From contig JBPXJS010000009.1 of the NCBI GenBank assembly GCA_051715425.1, positions 1 to 64,000 on the forward strand: a stretch of 64,000 bases of DNA, given 5' to 3'. Within the stretch, counting starts at the first letter, position 1. Every line of letters starts with the position of its first letter. The stretch is from JAJTFA01 sp051715425 (GTDB taxonomy: Bacteria > Bacteroidota > Bacteroidia > UKL13-3). The translations under genes were made by a program, and so were the position numbers. Below, in pieces: positions 27,934 through 36,840 of the stretch. The notes under the pieces are model-generated. The model had not been told where the DNA came from and did not search any database. It worked only from the letters and a program-made list of their open reading frames with translations.

Positions 27934-27951
27934 TAATTTTTTAAAAGCAAA
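27921..27951 (-). promoter_or_regulatory. padR promoter
   Basis: On the minus strand TTTG (27948-27951), a 19-base spacer and TAGATTTG (27921-27928) match the Bacteroidota -33/-7 consensus exactly. The rest of the 266-base gap up to the acetyltransferase gene shows nothing else I can name. Confidence 0.7.
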
Positions 27952-28162
27952 AATTATTTTTTAGCCTCATCAATCGCGAACATTTTCGCCCCTGTATATG
28001 GTGATCAATAAAAAATGTAATGTATTGTTTTGATAGGATCAGCAACCTTCACCAACGGAAAGAAAACCTGATTGGCAGGCTGTCAAAGGAATTAGAATGA
28101 AAGGGTAAATGGAATCAGCAACAGTTCAAAAGGGTGAACGAACTGATTTGAAAGGAAGGTAA

Positions 28163-28696
28163 TCAGCCTTTATGAATTCTTGCCCAAAGCTCCAGGTCAA
28201 TATAAGCTTCGTTTTTTATTTCAAAATCTTTTAAAACGCCTTCCCGTTTAAAGCCAAGGCCACTAAGTAATTGTTTGCTTGCGGTATTGTCGGGTTCTAC
28301 CTCGGCCGCAATGCGATGCATATTCAATTGTGTATCCGTGTGCTCCAGGATGGCAGCAAGTGCTTCCTTTGCATAACCCTTGCCCCAAAATTCGGGAAAC
28401 AACCAATAGCCGGTTTCACATCTTTTATGTTTGGGATGAATATAATAGATACTAAACACGCCCATAAAATTGTTTTTATCGCGTTCGGTAACTACCCAGG
28501 CATATCCGCTACCGGTAGCTCTGTTATTGGCATACCACTCCATCTGTTCGGCAGTGGCTTCAAAACTTTTGTACGTTATTTCAAAATGAGCAATTACATC
28601 CGGATGAGAAAAACCTTCAAAAACCTTTTGTTGATCTGTGGGTTCAACGGGGCGCAAAACGAGGCGCGGGGTATATAAAACAGGTTGATCTGTCAT
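28163..28696 (-). CDS. GNAT-family N-acetyltransferase (RimJ/RimL type)
   Basis: This 177-residue protein has LYTPRLVLRPVEPTDQQKVFEGFSHPDV, ETGYWLFPEFWGKGYAKEALAAIL (acetyl-CoA-binding motif A with the Q/RxxGxG/A loop, here KGYAKEA) and MHRIAAEVEPDNTASKQLLSGLGFKREGVLKD. This matches the RimL/ribosomal-protein-alanine acetyltransferase-like group that modifies N-termini or small amines. The substrate is not predictable. The gene starts 18 bases after the rpoN stop on the same strand and is likely in its operon. Confidence 0.9.
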   Translation of the reverse strand: MTDQPVLYTPRLVLRPVEPTDQQKVFEGFSHPDVIAHFEITYKSFEATAEQMEWYANNRATGSGYAWVVTERDKNNFMGVFSIYYIHPKHKRCETGYWLFPEFWGKGYAKEALAAILEHTDTQLNMHRIAAEVEPDNTASKQLLSGLGFKREGVLKDFEIKNEAYIDLELWARIHKG

Positions 28697-28714
28697 GATG
28701 GAAAAAGGAGGGAA

Positions 28715-30199
28715 TTAAATTTCTTTTCTTAACCGCGCCACAGGGATATTCATTTGTTCACGGTATTTGGCTACCGTTCTCCTCGCAATGGTATATCCTT
28801 TTTCTTTCAAAATTTCCATCAGTTTTTCATCCGGCAACGGTTTCCGTTTATCTTCTGCTTCTATCGCATCTTTCAGAATTTTTTTCACTTCGCGGCTGCT
28901 CACCTCTTCTCCGTCTTCTGTTTGTATACCTTCACTAAAGAAAAATTTTAATGGAATAACCCCGAATTCTGTTTGCACATACTTGCTGTTGGCCACACGT
29001 GAAATGGTTGAAATGTCTAACCCCACTTGTTCTGCAATATCTTTCAGAATCATTGGCTTTAAACGTGTTTCATCTCCTGTTTCAAAATAAGCATACTGGT
29101 AGCGAAGGATGGCATTCATGGTGAGGAGTAAGGTTTGCTGCCTTTGCCTGATGGAATCAATAAACCACTTTGCACTATCCAGTTTTTGCTTAATAAACTG
29201 AACTGTTTCTTTTAATTCTTTTGTTGGTTTGGTTGCCTCATCATAACTTTTTAAGGTGTCCATATAGTTACGGCTTATCCTTAAATCAGGCGCATTGCGG
29301 GAGTTAAGCAATACTTCCAGCCTGCCACTGTTTTCTACCAGCACAAAATCAGGAATCACATATTGGGGTTTGGAATCAGTCATGCTTTCACCTGGTTTGG
29401 GATTCAGGTGAGTAATCACATAAATAATATCCTTCAGGTCTTCGTCAGTAATTTTTAACTGTCGGGTAAGTTTCTCGTAATGTTTTTTGGTAAAATCATC
29501 AAAGTGATCACGCAACACATCTTCTGCCAGCTTTACTCCTTTCTTTTGGTGGTCTTTGCGTTTAAGTTGCAGGAGCAGGCATTCCTGAAGAGAAGTGGCG
29601 GCAATACCTGCCGGATCAAGGTTCTGGATCTTCACCAGGCAGCTTTTCATTTCATCAGGTGAGGCCTCTATATTCTGGGCAAAAGCCAGGTCGTTTATTA
29701 TAGCTTCCAGCGGCCTGCGCAGATAGCCGTCATCATCAATGGTACCAATAATTTGTTTTCCGATGATCTCCTCGCGTTCATCCTCGGCAATGGCATTAAA
29801 TTGCTCAAGCAACGAGTCGTGGAAGGAAGATGTTTCTGCCAGTGGCGTTTCTTTCCTGTCTTCATCACCCTCATCGCTCAGGTGAAAACCCTCAGAATCA
29901 TAATCATCATTTACATATTCTTTTACATCCAGGGTTTCATCCACCAGGTAATCTTCTACCGACACGTTTTCATCATCACCCCCGTCATCGCTTATCTCAC
30001 TGTCTTTTAGGGCTTCTGTTTTGGAAACATCTTCATGAGCATCAGCATCATCGGCCTTAACAAGTGCCGGATTGTCTATTAATTCTTCCTCTACGCGCTG
30101 TACAAGGTCTACCGCGTTGAGCTGCAATAGCTTTATAAACTGAATCTGCTGTGGAGACAGTTTTTGAAGTAGTTTTTGTTGTAATCCTTGCTTTAACAT
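28715..30199 (-). CDS. rpoN: RNA polymerase sigma-54 factor
   Basis: This 494-residue protein begins with the Q-rich region I (LKQGLQQKLLQKLSPQQIQFIKLLQLNAVDL), followed by a highly acidic region II (residues ~50-120). The core-binding domain (TIDDDGYLRRPLEAI, LDPAGIAATSLQECL) and the C-terminal DNA-binding part (VGLDISTISRVANSKYVQTEFG) come next. It ends with the RpoN box ARRTVAKYRE. Sigma-54 directs transcription from -24/-12 promoters and needs AAA+ activators, none of which is in this window. It is divergent from asnS, with a 103-base shared intergenic region. Confidence 0.97.
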   Translation of the reverse strand: MLKQGLQQKLLQKLSPQQIQFIKLLQLNAVDLVQRVEEELIDNPALVKADDADAHEDVSKTEALKDSEISDDGGDDENVSVEDYLVDETLDVKEYVNDDYDSEGFHLSDEGDEDRKETPLAETSSFHDSLLEQFNAIAEDEREEIIGKQIIGTIDDDGYLRRPLEAIINDLAFAQNIEASPDEMKSCLVKIQNLDPAGIAATSLQECLLLQLKRKDHQKKGVKLAEDVLRDHFDDFTKKHYEKLTRQLKITDEDLKDIIYVITHLNPKPGESMTDSKPQYVIPDFVLVENSGRLEVLLNSRNAPDLRISRNYMDTLKSYDEATKPTKELKETVQFIKQKLDSAKWFIDSIRQRQQTLLLTMNAILRYQYAYFETGDETRLKPMILKDIAEQVGLDISTISRVANSKYVQTEFGVIPLKFFFSEGIQTEDGEEVSSREVKKILKDAIEAEDKRKPLPDEKLMEILKEKGYTIARRTVAKYREQMNIPVARLRKEI

Positions 30200-30263
30200 A
30201 TGCCTGCTGTACTAAAAATAATGCCAAATAGTTTAAAGCCGGTAAAGGCATATTAAATATTTG

Positions 30264-30272
30264 TATTTTTGC
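30264..30272 (+). promoter_or_regulatory. asnS -7 promoter element
   Basis: TATTTTTG is a perfect TAnnTTTG element followed by C, 31 bases before the asnS ATG. A clear -33 TTTG is not visible, but TTTA lies about 30 bases upstream. Confidence 0.5.
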
Positions 30273-30302
30273 ACCTTTGAAATTGTTTAACAAAAGTACA
30301 AA

Positions 30303-31817
30303 ATGTATATCAAAGATTTGAGTTTGTGGGAAGGGAAAGAGGTTACCCTTAAAGGTTGGGCCGCCAACAAACGTGAAAGTAAGGGCCTTGTTTTTATTAT
30401 TTTACGCGATGGCAGTGGTCTGTGTCAGGCCGTTGTTGATGCCGGTAAGGTAAATGAAACCATATTTGAAAATGCCAGAAAGGTAACGTTGGAAACTTCT
30501 CTTTCCATTACCGGAACAGTGGTTAAAGATGAGCGTCAGGTTGGCGGATATGAATTACAGGTGAATGATGTGGAGATTATTCAGGTGGCTGTAGATTACC
30601 CTATTGCCAAAAAAGAACACGGTGTTGATTTTCTCATGGATCACCGCCACCTGTGGTTAAGAAGCCAGCGCCAGTGGGCTATTATGCGCATCCGCAACCG
30701 GATTATATTTTCTATCCATCAGTTTTTTCAGGAAGATGGATTTGTAGAAATGGATGCACCCATTTTTACGGGAAATGCGTGCGAAGGAACAACCAACCTG
30801 TTCGAAACAGAATATTATGGAGATCAGGCTTTTCTTTCTCAATCGGGGCAATTATACGGAGAGGCCATGGCCATGGCTATGGGAAAAATCTATACGTTTG
30901 GCCCTACTTTCCGTGCGGAGAAATCAAAAACACGCAGGCATTTGTCGGAGTTCTGGATGATAGAGCCTGAAATGGCTTTTTATGACATCTTTCAGAATAT
31001 GGATTTAATTGAACGCTTTTTAAGGCGGGTGGTTAGCGATGTGTTAAGAGACTGTAAAGTGGAACTGGAAGCCATTGGCAGAGATACGGCCATACTGGAA
31101 AATATTGTAAAACCTTTCCCCCGTTTAACTTATGATGAGGCGGTAAGTATTATTAAAGGAGAAAAAGACGTTAATGGTAAAAACGCCATTCTATCGTTGG
31201 AGGAAGAGTTGGTTTTGGTATCAAAACGAATAGAAGAGGTGAAAGCGGAGATCATAGAGCGTGAGGAAAAAATTAAAACTCCCGGAATGAAAAAGGGAGA
31301 AATAGGATTTAATCAGGCCAAAATTGACAAACTGAAACATGAACTGGACGATCTGGAAGAGCAGGGAAGGAATATACCACAATGGCTTAACAGTGCACGT
31401 AACTTTGAGTATGGCAACGATTTTGGCGGAAGTGACGAAACCGTTTTAACCCGTTTGTTTGATGTACCGATTATGGTTTACAACTGGCCACATGCTGTAA
31501 AAGCGTTTTATCTCAAACGCGATCCGGATGATTCCCGTTTTGCACGCGGTGTAGATACACTGGCACCAGAGGGTTACGGAGAGATTGTGGGTGGCGGAGA
31601 ACGTGAAACCAATGAACAATTGCTGATAGAAAAAATTAAAGAGCATGAGTTGCCTATGGAGGCCTTTGAATGGTATCTGGATTTAAGAAGATATGGTTCA
31701 GTGCCGCATGCCGGTTTCGGATTAGGGCTGGAGCGGCTGGTAACCTGGGTATGTAAGCTGCCTCATGTTAGGGAAAGTATACCATTTCCGCGTATGTATG
31801 GAAGATTATTGCCTTGA
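30303..31817 (+). CDS. asnS: Asparaginyl-tRNA synthetase
   Basis: This 504-residue class IIb synthetase has an N-terminal OB fold for the anticodon (VTLKGWAANKRESKGLVFIILRDG). The catalytic core has motif 2 in TFRAEKSKTRRHLSEFWMIEPEM and motif 3 in GFGLGLERL. It joins asparagine to tRNA-Asn. An extra ~75-residue, strongly charged coiled-coil insertion (about residues 297-372, with KRIEEVKAEI and AKIDKLKHELDDLEEQG) lies between motifs 2 and 3. This insertion is frequent in Bacteroidota AsnRS. The stop codon overlaps the TTG start of the following outer-membrane protein gene. Confidence 0.96.
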   Translation: MYIKDLSLWEGKEVTLKGWAANKRESKGLVFIILRDGSGLCQAVVDAGKVNETIFENARKVTLETSLSITGTVVKDERQVGGYELQVNDVEIIQVAVDYPIAKKEHGVDFLMDHRHLWLRSQRQWAIMRIRNRIIFSIHQFFQEDGFVEMDAPIFTGNACEGTTNLFETEYYGDQAFLSQSGQLYGEAMAMAMGKIYTFGPTFRAEKSKTRRHLSEFWMIEPEMAFYDIFQNMDLIERFLRRVVSDVLRDCKVELEAIGRDTAILENIVKPFPRLTYDEAVSIIKGEKDVNGKNAILSLEEELVLVSKRIEEVKAEIIEREEKIKTPGMKKGEIGFNQAKIDKLKHELDDLEEQGRNIPQWLNSARNFEYGNDFGGSDETVLTRLFDVPIMVYNWPHAVKAFYLKRDPDDSRFARGVDTLAPEGYGEIVGGGERETNEQLLIEKIKEHELPMEAFEWYLDLRRYGSVPHAGFGLGLERLVTWVCKLPHVRESIPFPRMYGRLLP

Positions 31818-32806
31818 TAAAATATATTCTTACAACATTTATTTGTGCCTGTGCTGTTGCCGTTTTTGCTCAAACCGACAACAGCACAGATACCATTTAC
31901 ATTCAGCAGTTTGAAAAACAAAACAATATTCAGGTAAATACCTGGATCACGGATGTAAACTTTACCATTAACCCGCAACTGGAGAATAAAAATTTTACGA
32001 TCCGGTTATCTCCCAATGTGCGAAACCAGATTGGGGTTTCATTTGGACTGAAAAAAGTAACCTTATTTTTGGGAGGGCAGATTCCAGGTACCGAATCAAA
32101 CACGGGTGCGTTTGGGAAAACAAATTTTATTGATTTTTCCTTTGCTTATTTTAAAAACCGCTGGGGTGGCGAAATTTACTTCAGAAATTTTAATGGATTG
32201 TACAGATCAGCAAATGATGTAACCCCCCGCACCATCAGATCCGATGCACGTTTAACCAATTACGGGTTTAATCTTTTTTACTCCTTTAACAAAAAATTCT
32301 CTTACCGCTCGGCCATTTCGCAGCAGGAACTGCAACGCAAATCTTCCGGCTCTTTTGTTATTCTTGGCAATATCCATTATCGCAGCATGGTGGCCGATTC
32401 TTCCATTATTCCGGCTCCAATTGATAATTTCAGCAATTTCGGGGCATTAACGGGTTTAGCCGATATCAGGTTTACCACCATTAATTTCAGGCCGGGATAC
32501 GGACATAATTTTGTATTTAAAAATGGACTGTTTTTTATATCACCTTCCCTGTTTGGCGGAATAGGTTTGGGTGCCTATGAATTCAGGGGTTCAGGAGGTA
32601 TTCATGCCGGCACCAATATTGATTTTGAAGCACATGGAAAACTCTCAATGGGCTTTAATCACAAGCATTGGTTTGGAAATATCTTTATGATGGGTGACCG
32701 CAGTTTCAATGTTTTTGATGCCAACCTTGTATCATTGCAAACCATTAGCTATGGTATCAATTTAGGGTATCGCCTGCGTAGCTTTTTTGGCATTAAATGG
32801 CTGTAA
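31814..32806 (+). CDS. DUF4421-like outer-membrane protein
   Basis: This 330-residue protein has a signal peptide ending AVFAQ. The rest is a beta-barrel-like pattern with INPQLENKNFTIRLSPNVRNQIGVSFGLKKVTLFLGGQIPG, matching my recollection of the DUF4421 family, and alternating hydrophobic strands to the C-terminus (GYRLRSFFGIKWL). The start is a TTG that overlaps the asnS stop (TTGA), and no ATG is available nearby. Overlapping reading frames on both sides (asnS before, an Omp85-like gene 10 bases within the end) show a translationally coupled operon. The cargo and role are unknown. Confidence 0.78.
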   Translation: MIKYILTTFICACAVAVFAQTDNSTDTIYIQQFEKQNNIQVNTWITDVNFTINPQLENKNFTIRLSPNVRNQIGVSFGLKKVTLFLGGQIPGTESNTGAFGKTNFIDFSFAYFKNRWGGEIYFRNFNGLYRSANDVTPRTIRSDARLTNYGFNLFYSFNKKFSYRSAISQQELQRKSSGSFVILGNIHYRSMVADSSIIPAPIDNFSNFGALTGLADIRFTTINFRPGYGHNFVFKNGLFFISPSLFGGIGLGAYEFRGSGGIHAGTNIDFEAHGKLSMGFNHKHWFGNIFMMGDRSFNVFDANLVSLQTISYGINLGYRLRSFFGIKWL

Positions 32807-33939
32807 TAAACAGAATAATCCTGTGTGTTGTATTTATCGTTATTGCCGGACAAACAGCGTTTGCCCAGCGAAAAAATTTTATTGAAAGAACCCTCGACTG
32901 GGGATATAAAATAGTACAGGGCGACTCCGCAAAACCATACCGCAAATACGTTTTTGCAGTACCCATTTTTGCTTATAAACCCGAAACCCGATGGCTGTTT
33001 GGTGTATCAGTGGCACATATTTTCAGAACCCGAAACGGAGATTCCATTACCAGGCCTTCACTTGTAAGACTTAATTTGTCATACAGCCAAAATCACCAGA
33101 GTTCCGTGCGCCCTTACTTTGATATTTTCACCAACAACAATATTTATAACTTCAGGGGATTATACCAATACACTAATTTTATTGAATACTATTGGGGCAT
33201 AGGAGCCACAAGGCCAAATACAGGCAAAGAGCTATACAGTTTTCACCTGCATAAGTTCAATCTTAAAGCCGCCAGGCTGGTGGCCCCCAAATTATATGCA
33301 GGCATACAACTCAATGCCGAAAAAATGGCAGGTGTTTCGGCCCCTTCCGGAGGGTTGTTGCAAACAGAAGGCGCTTACGGAAATACCGGTTATTCCGCCA
33401 CAGGTTTTGGTGTTACGGTTTATTATGATAGCCGGGACAATGTTTATTTTCCTTTTTCAGGCCACATGATAGAGCTTTCCAATTGTTATTACGATTCGTG
33501 GCTGGGCAGCAATTACCGGTTTTCCAATATTACCCTGGATGCAAGAAAGTATAAGCGATTATGGAAAGAAAATGTAATAGCTGCTCAGGTTTATGTAAAT
33601 CTTAATACCGGGGAAGTACCTTTCAGAATGCTGGCAACCATGGGAAGTGAGAATTATATGCGGGGTTATTACAATGGCCGTTTCAGGGATAATAACCTCA
33701 TAGCATGCCAGGCAGAACTGCGAAAAACCATATGGGGGCCGGTAGCCTTCACAGCCTTTGCCGGAGCTGGCTCAGTAAGCCATTCCACATCAGGTATTAC
33801 CGATTATATAAAGCCCAATTTTGGTTTGGGCCTGCGCATGAAAGCCATCCCCAGGGAACATATCAATATGAGAGTAGATATGGGTTTTATGGGTGACGGA
33901 AGCCGGGCATTTTATATAACCATGAACGAGGCCTTTTAA
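32797..33939 (+). CDS. Omp85/BamA-superfamily beta-barrel protein without POTRA domains
   Basis: This 380-residue protein has a signal peptide ending QTAFAQ and goes directly into a barrel, with no room for POTRA domains. The C-terminal half shows the Omp85 pattern: FGVTVYYDSRDNVYFPFSGHMIEL, then RMLATMGSENYMRGYYNGRFRDNN, the (V/I)RG-Y/F loop 6 motif, and QAELRKTIWGPVAFTAFAGAG. Such POTRA-less members in Bacteroidota resemble surface-antigen (D15) or patatin-linked barrels. It overlaps the DUF4421-like gene by 10 bases and may work with it. I infer an outer-membrane location. Confidence 0.85.
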   Translation: MAVINRIILCVVFIVIAGQTAFAQRKNFIERTLDWGYKIVQGDSAKPYRKYVFAVPIFAYKPETRWLFGVSVAHIFRTRNGDSITRPSLVRLNLSYSQNHQSSVRPYFDIFTNNNIYNFRGLYQYTNFIEYYWGIGATRPNTGKELYSFHLHKFNLKAARLVAPKLYAGIQLNAEKMAGVSAPSGGLLQTEGAYGNTGYSATGFGVTVYYDSRDNVYFPFSGHMIELSNCYYDSWLGSNYRFSNITLDARKYKRLWKENVIAAQVYVNLNTGEVPFRMLATMGSENYMRGYYNGRFRDNNLIACQAELRKTIWGPVAFTAFAGAGSVSHSTSGITDYIKPNFGLGLRMKAIPREHINMRVDMGFMGDGSRAFYITMNEAF

Positions 33940-34024
33940 GATTTTGAAATGTGTGAAAATTGCCGACATTTGCAGCCGCTAAATTTTTAATATTCTGAAC
34001 AATATCATTCAAATAAAACCGGAT

Positions 34025-35005
34025 TTGTATGCAAAACCGGCTCCCAAAGTTGTTATTACCACCCATCATAAACCGGATGCCGATGCACTTGGCTCTTCAC
34101 TTGGTTTGTATCATTTCCTGCTGCGGCTCGGTGTTAAAGCAACCGTTTTGTCTCCAACAGATTATGGGGATTTTTTAAAATGGCTGCCGGGAGAAACGGA
34201 GGTAATCAATTTTGAAGATGATAAAGCTAAAGGAGCAGCCTTGGTAAATGAAGCAGACTTTGTGTTTTGCCTGGATTTTAATGCCTTAAAAAGGATCAAT
34301 GATTTGGGTGTTATTGTGCAGGCTTCTTCAGCTAAAAAGGTAATGATAGACCACCACCTGGAGCCGGAAGGTTTTGCGGATTATGCGTTACATACCACCA
34401 AGGCTAGTTCTACCTGTGAGCTTGTTTTTCATTTTATAGAGCAACTTGGTGAAGTAGATCTCATTAATAAAGATATTGCTTCCTGCTTATATGCCGGTAT
34501 CATGACGGATACTGCTTCGTTTAAACACAGCAGCACCTACCCGAGCACACACCGCGTTGCAGCCGTATTATTAGAAAAAGGAGCCGAACCCAATAAAATT
34601 TTCGAAGCTATTTATGACAATTACTCGGCTGACCGCACCCGGTTTATTGGGTATTGTTTAAGCGAGAAATTGCAAATACTGGAAGAGTACAATACGGCAC
34701 TTATTACCATTACTTCACAAGAGTTAAAAAAGTTTAATATTATTACCGGAGACACAGAAGGGCTTGTAAACTATGGACTTACCATAAGTGGAATAAAGTT
34801 CTCCGTATTAATTGTTGATCGTTCTGTACTTAGAAAAATGTCTTTCAGGGCTAAGGGAAATTTCCCGGCCAATGAGTTTGCCAGGGCATATTTTAATGGT
34901 GGCGGGCATTTTAGTGCAGCAGGTGGCGAAAGCTCAGCCCCGCTTGAAGAAGTGGAACAAAAATTTAAAAATGCCCTTAAGGAGTATAAACACTTGCTTG
35001 TTTAA
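34025..35005 (+). CDS. DHH-family phosphoesterase (NrnA-like)
   Basis: This 326-residue protein has VVITTHHKPDADALGSSLGLYHFL (the DHH domain motif I variant), FVFCLDFNALKRI (motif II), VMIDHHLEPEGFADY (DHH motif III) and YAGIMTDTASFKHSST (motif IV). The C-terminal DHHA1 domain has FNGGGHFSAAGGE. NrnA-type enzymes degrade nano-RNA and dephosphorylate pAp. The TTG here is the first canonical start, but the frame is open for about 14 codons further upstream. There ATT 33992 or CTG 33995 would add IIQIKPDL, which resembles the N-terminus of relatives. The start is therefore uncertain. Confidence 0.88.
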   Translation: MYAKPAPKVVITTHHKPDADALGSSLGLYHFLLRLGVKATVLSPTDYGDFLKWLPGETEVINFEDDKAKGAALVNEADFVFCLDFNALKRINDLGVIVQASSAKKVMIDHHLEPEGFADYALHTTKASSTCELVFHFIEQLGEVDLINKDIASCLYAGIMTDTASFKHSSTYPSTHRVAAVLLEKGAEPNKIFEAIYDNYSADRTRFIGYCLSEKLQILEEYNTALITITSQELKKFNIITGDTEGLVNYGLTISGIKFSVLIVDRSVLRKMSFRAKGNFPANEFARAYFNGGGHFSAAGGESSAPLEEVEQKFKNALKEYKHLLV

Positions 35006-35051
35006 TTATCTTGCGGCACCTAAAAAGTAAAAAAACTATAGAATCCATACA

Positions 35052-35888
35052 ATGAAAAAATCAATTTACGTTTTTGCAGCAATGGCTGCCTTGCTTGCCT
35101 CCTGCAGCAAAAGCTTTGAAACAACTGAGTCCGGAATTAAGTACCGCATTATCTCTCATACCGATGGAGAACGTACCGTTAATGCCGGTGAAATGTTGTT
35201 GATGAATTTTAAAATGACCATTGAATCTACCGACTCTCCAATGATTGAAACATTCAGCACAAATGTACCGCGGTATATTCCGGCTGATGAAGCATCATTA
35301 AAAGAAGTATTTGCCCTGCTTTCAAAAGGTGATAGTGCTGAGGCCATCATCAATGCAGATACATTGTACCAAAAAAGTTTTGGTGTTCCTAAACCTGCAA
35401 ACCTAAAAGCTGGTGAAAACGTGAAGATGGTAATTAAACTGGTTGATATATTCAATCAGGGTGAGATGGAAAAAAAACGCATGGAGCAGGTGAATGAGTT
35501 AAAAGTAAAGGACTCCTTAACGCTTGACAGCTATGTGGCGTCTCTTCAAAACGTTAAGCAAACTACTGGTGGCGTACGTTATGTGGCAGAGAAAGAAGGA
35601 ACCGGAAAGCCGGTTAAAAAAGGAAGCCGTGTTTCGGTAAGGTATAAAGGATATTTTATGAACGGAGAGGTGTTTGATCAGAATATGGAAGGCGGAGAAC
35701 CGTTTGAGTTTGTGCTTGGCCTTGGTCAGGTTATTCCGGGATGGGAAGAAGGTTTGGCTTTGATGAAAGAAGGAGGCAAATACAAGCTTATTATTCCATG
35801 GCAACTGGCATATGGCGAAAGAGGACAGGGGCCTATTCTGCCATGCACCAGCCTGGTGTTTGATATAGAACTATTGAAAGTTAACTAA
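35052..35888 (+). CDS. FKBP-type peptidyl-prolyl isomerase, predicted lipoprotein
   Basis: This 278-residue protein has a lipoprotein signal (ALLASC, with the lipidated Cys at 18). Residues ~20-135 form an FKBP-like but degenerate segment. The C-terminal domain (~165-278) has a full FKBP fold with GSRVSVRYKGYFMNGEVFDQN, PFEFVLGLGQVIPGWEEGLALMKEG and AYGERGQGPILPCTSLVFDIELL. It would assist folding of exported proteins at the inner face of the outer membrane. It is the first of three isomerase genes in a row, 7 bases before the next. Confidence 0.92.
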   Translation: MKKSIYVFAAMAALLASCSKSFETTESGIKYRIISHTDGERTVNAGEMLLMNFKMTIESTDSPMIETFSTNVPRYIPADEASLKEVFALLSKGDSAEAIINADTLYQKSFGVPKPANLKAGENVKMVIKLVDIFNQGEMEKKRMEQVNELKVKDSLTLDSYVASLQNVKQTTGGVRYVAEKEGTGKPVKKGSRVSVRYKGYFMNGEVFDQNMEGGEPFEFVLGLGQVIPGWEEGLALMKEGGKYKLIIPWQLAYGERGQGPILPCTSLVFDIELLKVN

Positions 35889-35895
35889 TCCAATT

Positions 35896-36741
35896 ATGAA
35901 AAAATTAGCAGCTTTAATTCTTGGCAGTACCATTGCCTTTTATGCAGCAGCACAAAAGCCGGCCAAACCGGCTCCTAAAACAAAAAAACCTACAGCAGTA
36001 AAAACCAGTAAAACCCAGTTAAACGTGGAATATACAACCGCTTCAGGCTTAAAATACAAAATCATTCAAAAAGGTGAAGGCAAAAAGGCCATAGCCGGTG
36101 CCAATGTTTCTGTGCATTATGTAGGAACACTTACCGATGGTAAAAAATTCGATAGTTCCCGCGACAGAGGACAACCATTTCCGTTTAAATTAGGTGCAGG
36201 GCAGGTGATTAAAGGATGGGACGAGGGTATTGCCCTCCTTCAGGTTGGAGATAAGGCCATACTAACCATTCCGCCATCACTGGGTTATGGAGAGGCCAAT
36301 ATGGGAAGTATTCCACCAAACTCTACGCTTATTTTTGAAGTGGAACTGATGGATGTGAAAGATCCGGTAAAACCATGGGTTATAGATAGCAAAGATACCT
36401 TAACAACGGCCAGCGGTTTAAAATACATTATTGTTAGTAAAGGAGCAGACCCCAATGCAATGAAAGCAGAAGCAGGAAAAACAGTGAGCGTTCATTATAC
36501 CGGCTTTTTCCGCGATGGTAAAGTGTTCGACTCTTCTTTTGAGAGGGGTACCCCTATTGTTTTTCCTCTGGGACAAGGCAGTGTTATTAAAGGATGGGAA
36601 GAAGGTATTGCCCTGATGAAAGTGGGAGATAAGTTTCGTTTTATTATCCCTTCGGATTTGGCATACGGTGAAGGAGGACGGGGTCCTATTCCGCCAAACG
36701 CCACCCTGCTATTCGATTGTGAACTCGTAAATGTTCAATAA
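35896..36741 (+). CDS. Tandem FKBP-type peptidyl-prolyl isomerase, exported
   Basis: This 281-residue protein has a signal peptide (cut near YAAAQ) and a Lys/Pro-rich linker. Two complete FKBP domains follow: domain 1 has VSVHYVGTLTDGKKFDSSRD, GQVIKGWDEGIALLQ and LGYGEANMGSIPPNSTLIFEVEL, and domain 2 has VSVHYTGFFRDGKVFDSS, GSVIKGWEEGIALMKVG and LAYGEGGRGPIPPNATLLFDCEL. Aromatic and Asp positions of the active site are kept in both. A periplasmic folding factor is inferred. It is followed by a terminator-like hairpin before the cyclophilin gene. Confidence 0.93.
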   Translation: MKKLAALILGSTIAFYAAAQKPAKPAPKTKKPTAVKTSKTQLNVEYTTASGLKYKIIQKGEGKKAIAGANVSVHYVGTLTDGKKFDSSRDRGQPFPFKLGAGQVIKGWDEGIALLQVGDKAILTIPPSLGYGEANMGSIPPNSTLIFEVELMDVKDPVKPWVIDSKDTLTTASGLKYIIVSKGADPNAMKAEAGKTVSVHYTGFFRDGKVFDSSFERGTPIVFPLGQGSVIKGWEEGIALMKVGDKFRFIIPSDLAYGEGGRGPIPPNATLLFDCELVNVQ

Positions 36742-36746
36742 AAAAG

Positions 36747-36780
36747 AAAGGCTGTCTGAAAAGATGGCCTTTTTTGTTTT
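36747..36780 (+). terminator. Terminator after the FKBP genes
   Basis: The hairpin has AAAGGC(TG)TCT paired with AGA(TG)GCCTTT around a GAAA-type loop, then a T-rich tail. It is slightly imperfect because of the TG/TG bulge. Confidence 0.7.
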
Positions 36781-36840
36781 ACATATACCTGCTTTTTCTT
36801 TACTTAGCAGAATATAATTAACCTTAAATAAAAGCACGGT

